Positions 43,023 through 51,584 of a DNA stretch of 64,000 bases are shown here, in pieces (within the stretch, counting starts at the first letter, position 1; the number at the start of each line of letters is the position of its first letter). The notes below the pieces were generated by a model. It was not told the origin of the DNA and made no database searches. It saw only the letters and a program-made list of their open reading frames with translations. The stretch is taken from positions 1 to 64,000 of the forward strand of contig JBKQLU010000034.1 in assembly GCA_052326585.1 (NCBI GenBank), written 5' to 3'. This DNA comes from JAPLJC01 sp052326585 (GTDB taxonomy: Bacteria > Desulfobacterota > Desulfobaccia > Desulfobaccales > 0-14-0-80-60-11). Position numbers and translations under genes: made by a program.

Positions 43023-43772
43023 ATGAAAAGGATCGTCTTGTTGCGTCACGGCGAAAGTACCTGGAACCAGGAAAACCGGTTCACCGGCTGGATCGATGTG
43101 GGCCTCTCCGGGCGGGGGCTGGAGGAGGCGGCGCAGGCGGGTCGCACCCTGGTCCAAGAGGGGTTCACCTTTGAGGTGGCCTTCACCTCCATGTTGAAAC
43201 GGGCCATCAAGACCCTGTGGCTGGCCCTGGAGGAGATGGACCTGATGTGGATTCCGGTAGAGACTAGCTGGCGTCTGAACGAGCGCCACTATGGCGCCTT
43301 GCAGGGTTTGAACAAGGCGGAGACCGCGGCCCGGTACGGGATGGAGCAGGTGAAGATCTGGCGGCGCAGCTATGATGTGCCGCCGCCGCCCCTGACCCCG
43401 GCCGACCCCCATTTTCCCGGCCGCGACCCCCGCTATGCCGGCCTGAGGCCGGAAGAAATTCCCCTGGGCGAGTGCCTCAAGGACGTGGTGGCTCGTTTTT
43501 TGCCTTACTGGCATGAAACTGTGGCGCCGGCGGTGGCCGCGGGACGACAGGTGCTGATTGCCGCCCATGGCAATAGCTTGCGGGCCCTGGTGAAATATCT
43601 CGATGGGGTCTCGGAGGAAGAGATCGTCGGTCTCAACATTCCCACCGGGATCCCCCTGGTTTATGAGCTCAACGACGACCTGACCCCGATGCGCCACTAT
43701 TACCTGGGTGACCCGGAGGCAGTGGCCCGGGCCATTCAAACGGTGGCCGACCAGTTGCAAAAGAAGGGTTGA
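43023..43772 (+). CDS. gpmA: 2,3-bisphosphoglycerate-dependent phosphoglycerate mutase
   Basis: Glycolytic/gluconeogenic mutase of 249 aa. 'IVLLRHGESTWNQENRFTGW' contains the phosphohistidine, 'ERHYGALQGLNKAETA' the catalytic Glu region and 'LIAAHGNSLRALVKYL' the second His. The insert 'YDVPPPPLTPADPHFPGRD' is the GpmA-specific cap segment. AGGAGGAGAAC precedes the ATG. It is convergent with the NtrC-type gene, only 17 bases apart. Confidence 0.95.
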   Translation: MKRIVLLRHGESTWNQENRFTGWIDVGLSGRGLEEAAQAGRTLVQEGFTFEVAFTSMLKRAIKTLWLALEEMDLMWIPVETSWRLNERHYGALQGLNKAETAARYGMEQVKIWRRSYDVPPPPLTPADPHFPGRDPRYAGLRPEEIPLGECLKDVVARFLPYWHETVAPAVAAGRQVLIAAHGNSLRALVKYLDGVSEEEIVGLNIPTGIPLVYELNDDLTPMRHYYLGDPEAVARAIQTVADQLQKKG

Positions 43773-43789
43773 GGGCGGCAGCCCAGCGG

Positions 43790-45166
43790 TCAGTTCACCT
43801 TAAGCTTATACTTTTCGATCTTGAGGCTCAGGGTCTTGCGGTTGATTCCCAGGATGTGGGCGGCGTCCTGGCGGCGCCCCTTGGTGCGTTGCAGCACGAA
43901 CTGGATGTAGCGCTTTTCCATGTCCTCCAGGGTATGATCTTCCTCGGGAAAGATCTGGAACTCCGCCTGACGCTGGGAAATGAAGCTGGGAAGATGCTCC
44001 GGCGCGATGATGTCGCCGTCTTCCAGGATGATGATGCGTTCCAGGGTGTGCTCCAGTTCCCGGACGTTGCCCGGCCAGGCATAGCTGCACAACATCTTCA
44101 TGGCTGCCGGCGAAATCCCGGTGACCTGGCGGTTGCCTTTCTGGGCGTACTTCCGGAGAGAATGCTCCACCAGCAGCGGGATATCTTCGGCGCGTTCCCT
44201 AAGGGGCGGCAGGTGGATGGGAATGACACTGATGCGATAGAAGAGGTCTTCCCGGAAGGTGCCGCTTTTGACGGCCTCGTTCAGGTCCCGGTTCGAGGAG
44301 GCGATGATGCGGATGTCCAGCTTGATGCGCTTCTGGCTGCCCACCTGCATGAACTCCCGCTCCTGGATCACCCGCAGCAGCTTGGCCTGGATATTGAGGC
44401 TGAGATTGGTGATCTCGTCGAAGAAGAAGGTGCCATGATTGGCCAGTTCGAATAAGCCGTGTTTGCTCTGGTGGGCCCCGGTAAAGGAGCCTTTGACGTG
44501 GCCGAAGAGTTCTGACTCCAGCAGGGTCTCTACCAGGGCCGAGCAGTCCACCGGGACGAACTCCTGGTTGCGCCGGGGGCTGAGGAGGTGGATGGCCCGA
44601 GCCACCAGTTCCTTGCCGGTGCCGCTCTCTCCGGTAAGAATCACGGTGCTGTCGCTGGGCGCCGCCCGGCGGATCTTGGCAAAGACCTTTTTTATGGCCG
44701 GGGAATCACCGACGATAAACTCCATGCCCTCCCGGCTGTTTTCCGGCTCCGCAGGCGCCGCCGTCGCGGTGAGCTGCTCGTGGTGGTCCAGGGCCTTCCG
44801 GACTACCGCTTCCAGGTCGCCGATGCGAAAGGGCTTCACCAGGTAATCCAAGGCTCCCTGCTTGATGGCCTCCACCGCCCCTTGAATGGTGGGGAAACCG
44901 GTGATCATAATAACCTCGGACTCCGGGTGCTCTTGACGGATGCGCTGCAGGACCTCCATGCCGTCCAGGTCCGGCATCCTGATGTCCAGGAGGACAACGG
45001 CATAAGGGCTCCGGGCCAGCATCTCCAGGGCCGCGGCCCCGCTGGCCGCGGTGGCCACCTTGAGGCCCATCAGGCCCAACACCTCGGCGATGCCGTTGCG
45101 AATGGCCTCTTCGTCGTCCACCACCAGAACCTGCCGGTGGTTGGCGTCACTCTCCCGCATCCGCAC
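43790..45166 (-). CDS. Sigma-54-dependent NtrC-family response regulator
   Basis: The 458-aa protein has a receiver (residues 12-125, phospho-Asp61 in 'LLDIRMPD'), an AAA+ domain with Walker A 'GESGTGKE' (179-186) and the sigma-54 contact loop as 'GSFTGA' (226-231) instead of the usual GAFTGA, and a Fis-type HTH at the end ('RRQDAAHILGINRKTLSLKIEKY'). It activates sigma-54 promoters. It is the last gene of a signalling operon and overlaps the hybrid kinase by 20 bases. Its targets are unknown. Confidence 0.93.
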   Translation of the reverse strand: MRMRESDANHRQVLVVDDEEAIRNGIAEVLGLMGLKVATAASGAAALEMLARSPYAVVLLDIRMPDLDGMEVLQRIRQEHPESEVIMITGFPTIQGAVEAIKQGALDYLVKPFRIGDLEAVVRKALDHHEQLTATAAPAEPENSREGMEFIVGDSPAIKKVFAKIRRAAPSDSTVILTGESGTGKELVARAIHLLSPRRNQEFVPVDCSALVETLLESELFGHVKGSFTGAHQSKHGLFELANHGTFFFDEITNLSLNIQAKLLRVIQEREFMQVGSQKRIKLDIRIIASSNRDLNEAVKSGTFREDLFYRISVIPIHLPPLRERAEDIPLLVEHSLRKYAQKGNRQVTGISPAAMKMLCSYAWPGNVRELEHTLERIIILEDGDIIAPEHLPSFISQRQAEFQIFPEEDHTLEDMEKRYIQFVLQRTKGRRQDAAHILGINRKTLSLKIEKYKLKVN

Positions 45167-46649
45167 CCTTCCCGCTGGTAATGGTGGGCAGCAAGACCCG
45201 GAAAAGCGTGCCCCGGCCCACTTCGCTCTCTACCTCCACCGTGCCCCGGTGCGCTTCCACCAGGCATTGGACCAGGGACAATCCCAGACCCGTACCGATC
45301 ACCTGTCGGGTCTTGGGATGCTTGACCCGATAAAACTTGTCGAAGATCCTGGAGAAATCCTCGGGTTCGATGCCGACTCCGGTATCCTGCACCGCCACTT
45401 CCAGGTAGTCACCGCGGGAAACTGCGGACAGTGTAACCTGGCCGCCGTCCGGGGAGTAATTGATCGCATTGTTCACCAGGTTGGTAAAGATCTCCTCCAT
45501 ACTGCGCCGGTCGGCCAGGATCTGGTCCATCTCAGCCGGCAGTTCCAGGAGCAGCTTCACTTGCTGCTCCTGTGCCTTGGCCCCCAGGAGTTCCACCACC
45601 TCTTGTAATACCTCCCGCAACTGTAAGGGCACCTGCTCCAACTGCCCCCGGCCGGCCTCCATACGGGCCAGGTCCAACAGGTCATTGATGAGATCCAGCA
45701 GTCCCTGGATCTTGGCCTGGGCCCGCGAGAGCAATTCCGTCTGCTTGGGGCTCATCTCTCCGGCCAGGCCGTCCAGGATCACCGCATGTTGTTGTTTGAT
45801 GGCCGCCAGGGGGGCCCGCAATTCGTGGGAGACCATGCGCACGAAGTCGTTCTTCATCTCGTCCAGTTCTTTGAAACTGGTGACGTCGTGAAAAACCGTG
45901 ACCGTACCCAGTACCTGCTGATCCGGCCCCAAAAAGGGCGCCGACAGGGCCCGCAGTTGCAATCGGCCCAGATTCAGCTCCTGGGAGATGGCCTTTCCGG
46001 AATGGCCGGGTGACTCTGCCAGCAGGTCTTGGATAGCTTCCCGGAAGGAAGCCGCGGCGATATAGGCGTCCAGGGGTCCGGGCTGAGGTGGTGGGTCCGG
46101 CAGACCCAGGAGCTGCAGGAAGCAGTTATTGTGCAGGACTACCTCCGCCTCCTTGTTGGTTACCAGGACGCCGTCGGCCATGCAGTTGACTACGGCGTGC
46201 ATGCGGCTCTGCTCCAAGGCCAGGTTATACAGGTTGCGGGCCTGTTCCTCTTGCAGGCTGCGGGTCTGCTCCTGCAATTTTTGCTTCTCCAGGGCCCGCC
46301 GCACCACCAGGGCGAGGTGATCGATGCTGAAGGGCTTGGTGACAAAGTCGTAGGCCCCCTTTTTCATGCATTCCACCGCATCGGCCACCGTACCCAGCCC
46401 GGTCATGATGACCACCGGAATCCCGGGATAGCGGGCGCCGGCCTCCTCCAAGACCTCCAGGGCCCCCATCACCGGCATCTTCAGGTCGCAGAGGATTACC
46501 TGCACCGCCTCAGCGGCTAACTGGTCCATGGCATCCCGCCCGTTAACGGCGGTGATCACCCGGAAGCCCTCGTTTGATAAGACCCGCTTGCAGCCCTGGC
46601 GCAGCACCTCTTCGTCATCCACCACTAAGATTGTATCTTGCTGCACCAT
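45147..46649 (-). CDS. Hybrid histidine kinase: receiver-PAS-HisKA-HATPase
   Basis: This 500-aa protein starts with a receiver (Asp55 in 'LCDLKMPV'), then a PAS domain (about 140-260), HisKA with His275 in 'MVSHELRAPL', and HATPase with 'NLVNNAINYSPDGG' and 'DTGVGIEPED'. No membrane span is present, so sensing is cytosolic. The N-terminal receiver probably receives a signal from the upstream PAS kinase or the single-domain receiver. It sits directly upstream of the NtrC regulator, which is the likely output. Confidence 0.92.
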   Translation of the reverse strand: MVQQDTILVVDDEEVLRQGCKRVLSNEGFRVITAVNGRDAMDQLAAEAVQVILCDLKMPVMGALEVLEEAGARYPGIPVVIMTGLGTVADAVECMKKGAYDFVTKPFSIDHLALVVRRALEKQKLQEQTRSLQEEQARNLYNLALEQSRMHAVVNCMADGVLVTNKEAEVVLHNNCFLQLLGLPDPPPQPGPLDAYIAAASFREAIQDLLAESPGHSGKAISQELNLGRLQLRALSAPFLGPDQQVLGTVTVFHDVTSFKELDEMKNDFVRMVSHELRAPLAAIKQQHAVILDGLAGEMSPKQTELLSRAQAKIQGLLDLINDLLDLARMEAGRGQLEQVPLQLREVLQEVVELLGAKAQEQQVKLLLELPAEMDQILADRRSMEEIFTNLVNNAINYSPDGGQVTLSAVSRGDYLEVAVQDTGVGIEPEDFSRIFDKFYRVKHPKTRQVIGTGLGLSLVQCLVEAHRGTVEVESEVGRGTLFRVLLPTITSGKGADAGE

Positions 46650-46729
46650 GCCCTACCCCTTATCAAAGGTCTGCTCAGCAACCTGCCGCTGGCCTTGGCC
46701 GCGAACCCGGGGATTACTGCCGCTGCCGC

Positions 46730-48136
46730 TCACCCTTTAAACTCCAGGCCAGGCCCTGGTTCCTTGAATTCCAGAGGAAGGGTCACGGTGAAAGTGGTGC
46801 CGCACCCCGGAAGACTCTCTGCCTGGATAGTGCCGCCGTGACGCTGAATGACCCCATAGACGATGGACAGTCCCAGCCCCGTGCCCTTGCCTGGAGGTTT
46901 GGTGGTGAAAAAGGGGTCGAAGATCTTGTCCCGGACCTCCGCCGGGATGCCGCAGCCGGTGTCGGTAAACTGCAACTCCACTCCGCCACCCCCCCGGACC
47001 GGATGGCTGCTGACGGTGATGGCCCCGGAGCCGTTCATGGCATCCGCGGCGTTGAGGAGCAAGTTGGTAAAGACCTGCTGGATCTGGCCCGGGTCGCCGA
47101 TGATCTGCGGCAGCACTGGGTCCAGTTCCTGGTAGATCTTGATATTGTGGAAGAACGCCTGGTGGCGGACCAGGTCGACGCAGTTGCGGATGACCTCGTT
47201 GGGGTCGAAAAGCCGCTTCTGACCCAGGGAATGGCGGCTGAAGTCCAGCAGGCGATTGACGATCTGCTGGCAGCGCATGGTCTGGTTGATAACGACCTCG
47301 ATATTCTCCTTGAGGGATGGCTGCTTATCGAGTTCCCGGGCCAGCAATTCCGCATAGATGAGGATTCCGGCCAGGGGGTTGTTGATTTCGTGGGCCACCC
47401 CCGCGGCCATCCTTCCCAGGGAGGCGATCTTTTCCGCCTGCACCAGTTGGTGGTGGGTGGCCTCCAGTTCCTCATGCACCTTCAAGATTTCCCGCAGGTC
47501 GGAAAAGATGCCGACGCTGCCCATCTCCCGGCCTCGTTCCCGGATGATGGTGGCGGAGAAGTTTACCGGCACCTCCTCGCCATTCTTGTTGATCAGGGTA
47601 AGCTGGGTAGTATTCAGTTTGTCCGGCGGGCCGTATTCGTTGCTGCGCATCCGCGTCATCATCTCCGCGGCCAGGTGGGCGGGGTAAAAGCGGCGGAAGT
47701 TTTCAGGATTGCCAATGATCTCTTCGGCCTTATAGCCCAGGATACGTTCGGCCCCTTCGTTGAAGATGATGGGCACCCCTTTGCGGTCCACCACCACGAT
47801 GCCGTCCACGGAACTGCGGATCAGGTTTTGCAGAAAGGTGTTAGTCTTTTGCAGTTCCCGTTCGATCTGAATCCGGTCGGTGAGATCCCGCAGGTAAAGG
47901 CAGGTGAGGATCTTGGCGCCCAGTCGGGAGACCGTCATGCAGGTTTCAAAGATCCGGGGCTCTTCCTCTTCCTGGCGCGGCTGGTTCAGAAGGCTGCAGA
48001 AGCGGTACTCCCGCTCCTGGCCCAGGTCCACATGGTGAGCCAGCTCCAGGGCCATGTGCAGATGCTGGGAAGTGAGGACCTCGCCCAGGTGTTTACCCAG
48101 CAACTCTTCTTTGGGTTGGCGGAGAATCTCCGCCAT
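46730..48136 (-). CDS. PAS sensor kinase, C-terminal part after a frameshift
   Basis: This 468-aa reading frame begins inside a PAS domain ('MAEILRQPKEELLGKHLGEVL') and continues with a second PAS ('IFNEGAERILGYKAEEI'), HisKA His in 'GVAHEINNPLAG' and HATPase ('NLLLNAADAM', 'DTGCGI', 'GKGTGLGL'). Adding one base near 48148 joins it to the upstream frame and restores an uninterrupted PAS domain. ATG at 48136 would omit the first part of that domain. It is either the downstream half of a broken gene or a sequencing artefact. Confidence 0.85.
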   Translation of the reverse strand: MAEILRQPKEELLGKHLGEVLTSQHLHMALELAHHVDLGQEREYRFCSLLNQPRQEEEEPRIFETCMTVSRLGAKILTCLYLRDLTDRIQIERELQKTNTFLQNLIRSSVDGIVVVDRKGVPIIFNEGAERILGYKAEEIIGNPENFRRFYPAHLAAEMMTRMRSNEYGPPDKLNTTQLTLINKNGEEVPVNFSATIIRERGREMGSVGIFSDLREILKVHEELEATHHQLVQAEKIASLGRMAAGVAHEINNPLAGILIYAELLARELDKQPSLKENIEVVINQTMRCQQIVNRLLDFSRHSLGQKRLFDPNEVIRNCVDLVRHQAFFHNIKIYQELDPVLPQIIGDPGQIQQVFTNLLLNAADAMNGSGAITVSSHPVRGGGGVELQFTDTGCGIPAEVRDKIFDPFFTTKPPGKGTGLGLSIVYGVIQRHGGTIQAESLPGCGTTFTVTLPLEFKEPGPGLEFKG

Positions 48137-49047
48137 CTGGGAATTAACGAGACCAGGCGCTGATTCTCATCCGCCATCAACAGGCCTTCCGGGCTGGTCT
48201 CGGTGAGGAGATCGAGCTTGGATTCGGCCTCGACAATATGGGAGATGTCCCGGATGGCCTCGAAACCGCCGATGACCTGGCCCGAGGAGTCGGTGATGAG
48301 GGAGGCCGAGACCGTCACCGGGATCTCCTGGCCGCGGCGATTCCGAACCAGTCGCCGCAAACCGGAAAGGGGCTTTCTATGTTCCATGACTTGCTTGAGG
48401 GGGCAGTCGCAGGTGCCGCACTGCACGGTGTTCAACATCTGGCCGCAAGTCATGCGGCCCACCGCTTCCTGGCGGGAATAGCCGGTAAGCCGCTCCAGGC
48501 CTTCATTCATCTGGGTCACCACCAGGTCCCGATCCACCATAAAGAAAGGCATGGGGAAGTTCTCCAGGATGCTGGCCAGGGTGGCGATTTGCAGTTGCAC
48601 CGCCGGATCCGCCGCCAATTCTTCACGCTCCCGGAGGACCACCAGGCATCCGGCCGATTTCTCCTTGGGGCCCTTGATAGGGGTGGCGGTAACCGTGAGG
48701 TGGGCGCTGCCGGTCCAGCCCGCCTTTATCAGGAAGGGGGCGCGCGGCAGGCCCTCGCCATTCCCTGGACAGACCGCCGGGCGCACCGCGCCGTCGGCGC
48801 CGGGAGGCAGGCCGGTGACTTGGGAGCAGATGGGGCACGGGTCTCCCAACCGCAGGGCAGCGCCGAAGATCTTTTCCGCCGCCCGGTTTAAATAGACCAC
48901 CTGGCGATGGTGGTCGGCGATCAGGACCGGATCGAGGAAGTCCACCAACAGCGGGGCGCAGGCCTCACCCAGGGCCGCCGCGTCGCTGGCCAAGCGGAGG
49001 CGCCGCCCCCCGGCCGCCTTTGGGGCCTTATCCGGTTTCATATTCAT
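47986..49047 (-). pseudogene. PAS sensor kinase, N-terminal part before the frameshift
   Basis: This frame encodes PAS domains: 'VLIADHHRQVVYLNRAAEKIFGAAL' and 'MPFFMVDRDLVVTQMNEGLERLTGYSRQEAVGR' in parts, each followed by a Cys-rich stretch ('DPCPICSQ' and 'TVQCGTCDCPL'). Real homology ends at 'ENQRLVS' near 48148; the remaining frame is out-of-frame noise. The intact protein with the following frame would be about 772 aa. ATG 49047 overlaps the preceding ACT-gene stop as ATGA. Confidence 0.8.
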
Positions 49048-50108
49048 GCCCTGGACCTCGCGGCAGTGGGCGCCGGGCCTTCCACCGGCGCCGCGAAGGT
49101 TTGGCCCAGGACCAGTTGCGCTGCGGCCAGTTGGTGTTGCCGGATGATGAGGGAGATGGTGGAAATGGTGCAACTGAGGGCCAACAGGGAGATGTGGGCC
49201 TTCTCCAGAGCCTCCGTCAGGGTCCTGGCGATACCGAAGCGGTCACCGAAGTGGGGTCCGTGGAGAAAGATGCCGGCCACCGGCGTGAGGCGCATGGGCC
49301 GGAGGTCAGGCAGGCGCCTCTTCAGGATGCGGCGAATCTCCGGGCCGCGCTCCCCCCCGGGTTGGGGGGCATGGGTGCTGAACGACAGGAGGAACTCCTT
49401 GCCCCCCAGTCCGGGGAGGGCCACCAGAAAGGGAATTTGCAAACCCAGGCTTCCCAGGTCCAACAGGGCGTCGGCAAAGCCCGCCAGGATGTCCGTAGAG
49501 GAGACGCTGAGGCCCCAAAGGTCCAGGTCCGGCTGGGGTACGATCCAATAGACCTTGGTGATCTGTTCCTGATATCTGGCCACCGCCTGGCGCTGCACTT
49601 CCTCCGGGGCGCTCTGGGCCGCAAAGAATTCCTGGGGCGAGGCGAAGGCCGGGAAGTGGAAATTGTCGAACATGCGGTTGACCGCGGCCTTGACCCTTCT
49701 GGAGGGCAGCACCACAGAGATCGCCGCCGGCGAGCTGGCCAGGCCGTGGACCATGACCCTGGCCTGGGCCAGGCTGAGGATGAAATTGCCGATGATCTCC
49801 GGGCGTTTATCGTGGGGGTAGAGGGAGAGAATGGCGGTGCCGGGCTGCAAATGCACGGCCGCCTCCGGACCGGCCTGGGTCCTTAACAGGGTAAAGGCCG
49901 CTTCCCCGGACCGGTCCGCGGTGCACAAGACGGCACGATCGCTGGCCATGTGGGTAAGGAAGCTGAGGTTGATGCGGTTAAGGGCCAATGGGGTGCAGAC
50001 CATCTCGGCCAGGCGCCCCTCATCTTGAGGAAAGGAAGCTATCAGGCAGGCTCTCCCTTCCAGGACTTTAAGACCCCCAACGCTGCTTCTTTCTGATTTT
50101 CGCTCCAA
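49044..50108 (-). CDS. ACT-domain regulatory protein (aspartokinase-like ACT repeats)
   Basis: The 354-aa protein lacks a kinase domain but has two regions like the ACT pairs of aspartate kinase: 'AILSLYPHDKRPEIIGNFILSLAQARVMVHGLASSPAAISVVLP' (about 90-135, in parts) and 'GIFLHGPHFGDRFGIARTLTEALEKAHISLLALSCTISTISLIIRQ' near the end. It could bind an amino acid or other small ligand and modulate the kinases encoded next to it, since it lies between the receiver and the PAS kinase. Function inferred; no catalytic motif is seen. Confidence 0.65.
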   Translation of the reverse strand: MERKSERSSVGGLKVLEGRACLIASFPQDEGRLAEMVCTPLALNRINLSFLTHMASDRAVLCTADRSGEAAFTLLRTQAGPEAAVHLQPGTAILSLYPHDKRPEIIGNFILSLAQARVMVHGLASSPAAISVVLPSRRVKAAVNRMFDNFHFPAFASPQEFFAAQSAPEEVQRQAVARYQEQITKVYWIVPQPDLDLWGLSVSSTDILAGFADALLDLGSLGLQIPFLVALPGLGGKEFLLSFSTHAPQPGGERGPEIRRILKRRLPDLRPMRLTPVAGIFLHGPHFGDRFGIARTLTEALEKAHISLLALSCTISTISLIIRQHQLAAAQLVLGQTFAAPVEGPAPTAARSRA

Positions 50109-50147
50109 GGTTAGTCAGGCGCATGGCGTCATGCTATCAAGAAACCG

Positions 50148-50528
50148 TCAAATCAATCTTTCCACCGCTGCCACCAGGGTAGCCGCGTCCACCGGCTTTG
50201 GGATGAAATCCTCGGCTTCCAGGGCCATGCCTTCGGCATGGCTGTAACTGGTGTCGGGCACCGCGTCGCCCACCGCGGTGAGCATGACGATGGGGATGTC
50301 CTGGGTCCATTTGTTCGACTTCAATTCCTTGCAAAGCTGGTAGCCATTCTTGCGGGGCATCATGACGTCCAGGATCAGCACGTCGGGACGCCGTTTCTTG
50401 ATGGCCGCTTCGCCTTCCAGTCCATCGTAGGCCTTGCCCACCTCAAAGCCCTTGCTCTCCAACATCATCGCTACGGTTTCCACCAGATCAGGATCATCAT
50501 CCACGATCAGCACGTACTTTTCAGCCAT
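50148..50528 (-). CDS. Single-domain response regulator (CheY-like)
   Basis: The 126-aa receiver shows the acidic pair in 'LIVDDDPD', phospho-Asp in 'LILDVMMPRKNGYQ', Thr in 'MLTAVGD' and Lys in 'FIPKPVD'. There is no output domain. It begins the signalling operon behind a promoter with a palindrome and may shuttle phosphate between the PAS kinase and the hybrid kinase. GGGAGG precedes the ATG. Confidence 0.92.
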   Translation of the reverse strand: MAEKYVLIVDDDPDLVETVAMMLESKGFEVGKAYDGLEGEAAIKKRRPDVLILDVMMPRKNGYQLCKELKSNKWTQDIPIVMLTAVGDAVPDTSYSHAEGMALEAEDFIPKPVDAATLVAAVERLI

Positions 50529-50544
50529 GAGGCCTCCCCTTTCT

Positions 50545-50589
50545 AGGTGATCGTCACCTCATTATGGACTTAAAGTTTATAAATTACAA
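50545..50589 (-). promoter_or_regulatory. Promoter and palindrome of the signalling operon
   Basis: On the minus strand TTGTAA (50589-50584), a 17-base spacer and CATAAT (50566-50561) form a good sigma-70 promoter. The palindrome AGGTGA-TCG-TCACCT (50545-50559) covers the predicted start of transcription, where a repressor would block initiation. The binding protein is not identified. Confidence 0.55.
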
Positions 50590-50639
50590 GGCGGATTAGA
50601 CTGCTGGGCCACCCCGGGGATAAAATGGACTTGCCGCGG

Positions 50640-51584
50640 CTAACTGCCGCCGCCCACCTGGGGCCGGGGATAGAGGCCGGCGCGTTCCACGATTTCTGGC
50701 ACCTTCTCTTCCCATTCGATGGCCATCAGGTGGAAGCCGCCAATCCCCGGCACGCCCTTCAGCTCCTCGATCTGCTCCACCGCCAGGTTGATACCCTCCT
50801 CGGCCTGTTTCTCCTTGGGGACCCCCGCCATCCGCTTGATCACCTCATCGGGGACATCCATGCCCGGCACTCGTTTTTGCATATATTTGGCCATGCCCAC
50901 GTTCTTCATGGGAGTGATCCCCGCCAGGACCGCCACTTTTTCGGTGAGGCCCCGGTCGAGGGCGATCTTCATGAATTCTTTGAACTTGTCCAGGTTGTAG
51001 ATACATTGGGTCTGCACGAACTGGACCCCGGCGGCTGCCTTCTTGCCCATGCGGATCACCCGCATGAAGACATTGGGACCGGCGAAGGGGTTGACCGCGG
51101 CGCCGATGAACATCTCGGGCCGCACTTCGAATTGATAGCCTCCCAGGAGCTTCCCTTCGTCCCGCATCATCCGCACCGCCAGGGCCAGTTGGGTGGAGTC
51201 CAGGTCAAAGACGTTGGCGCAACTGGCGTGGTCGCCGAAGTGCTGGTGGTCGCCGGTGAGGCACAGGAGGTTATGGATCCCGAAGGAGGCGGCTCCCAGG
51301 ATGTCGCTTTGCAGGGCGATGCGATTCCGGTCCCGGGTAGTCATCTGCAGGATGGGCTCCAGACCCATGAGCTTGATGCGGATGCAGCAGGCCAGGGAGG
51401 ACATGCGGCACACCGAGGTCTGGTTGTCGGTGACGTTGATGGCGTCTACATGGTCCTTGATCAGCCTGGCCTTACGTTCGATCACCTCGCCATCGGCGCT
51501 GCGGGGAGGACCCACTTCGGAAGTGACGGCCAATTGGCCGGAGGCGATGACCTGCTGGAGTTTGCTGGGAGTAGTGGCGCTCAT
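50640..51584 (-). CDS. metF: Methylenetetrahydrofolate reductase MetF
   Basis: This 314-aa flavoprotein reduces methylene-THF to methyl-THF. 'VTSEVGPPRSADGEVI', 'HVDAINVTDNQTSVCRMSSLACC', 'LTGDHQHFGDHASC' and 'EVRPEMFIGAAVNPFAGPN' follow the anaerobic-type MetF pattern. It overlaps metV by 4 bp, as in MetFV-HdrABC-MvhD loci. Electrons probably come through MetV and HdrA rather than NADH alone. Confidence 0.93.
   Translation of the reverse strand: MSATTPSKLQQVIASGQLAVTSEVGPPRSADGEVIERKARLIKDHVDAINVTDNQTSVCRMSSLACCIRIKLMGLEPILQMTTRDRNRIALQSDILGAASFGIHNLLCLTGDHQHFGDHASCANVFDLDSTQLALAVRMMRDEGKLLGGYQFEVRPEMFIGAAVNPFAGPNVFMRVIRMGKKAAAGVQFVQTQCIYNLDKFKEFMKIALDRGLTEKVAVLAGITPMKNVGMAKYMQKRVPGMDVPDEVIKRMAGVPKEKQAEEGINLAVEQIEELKGVPGIGGFHLMAIEWEEKVPEIVERAGLYPRPQVGGGS

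Noticed and set aside
46730..48136. Independent short PAS kinase starting at 48136
   Set aside because: The Met lies in mid PAS domain and no Shine-Dalgarno stands before it; the frame joins to the upstream gene with one added base.
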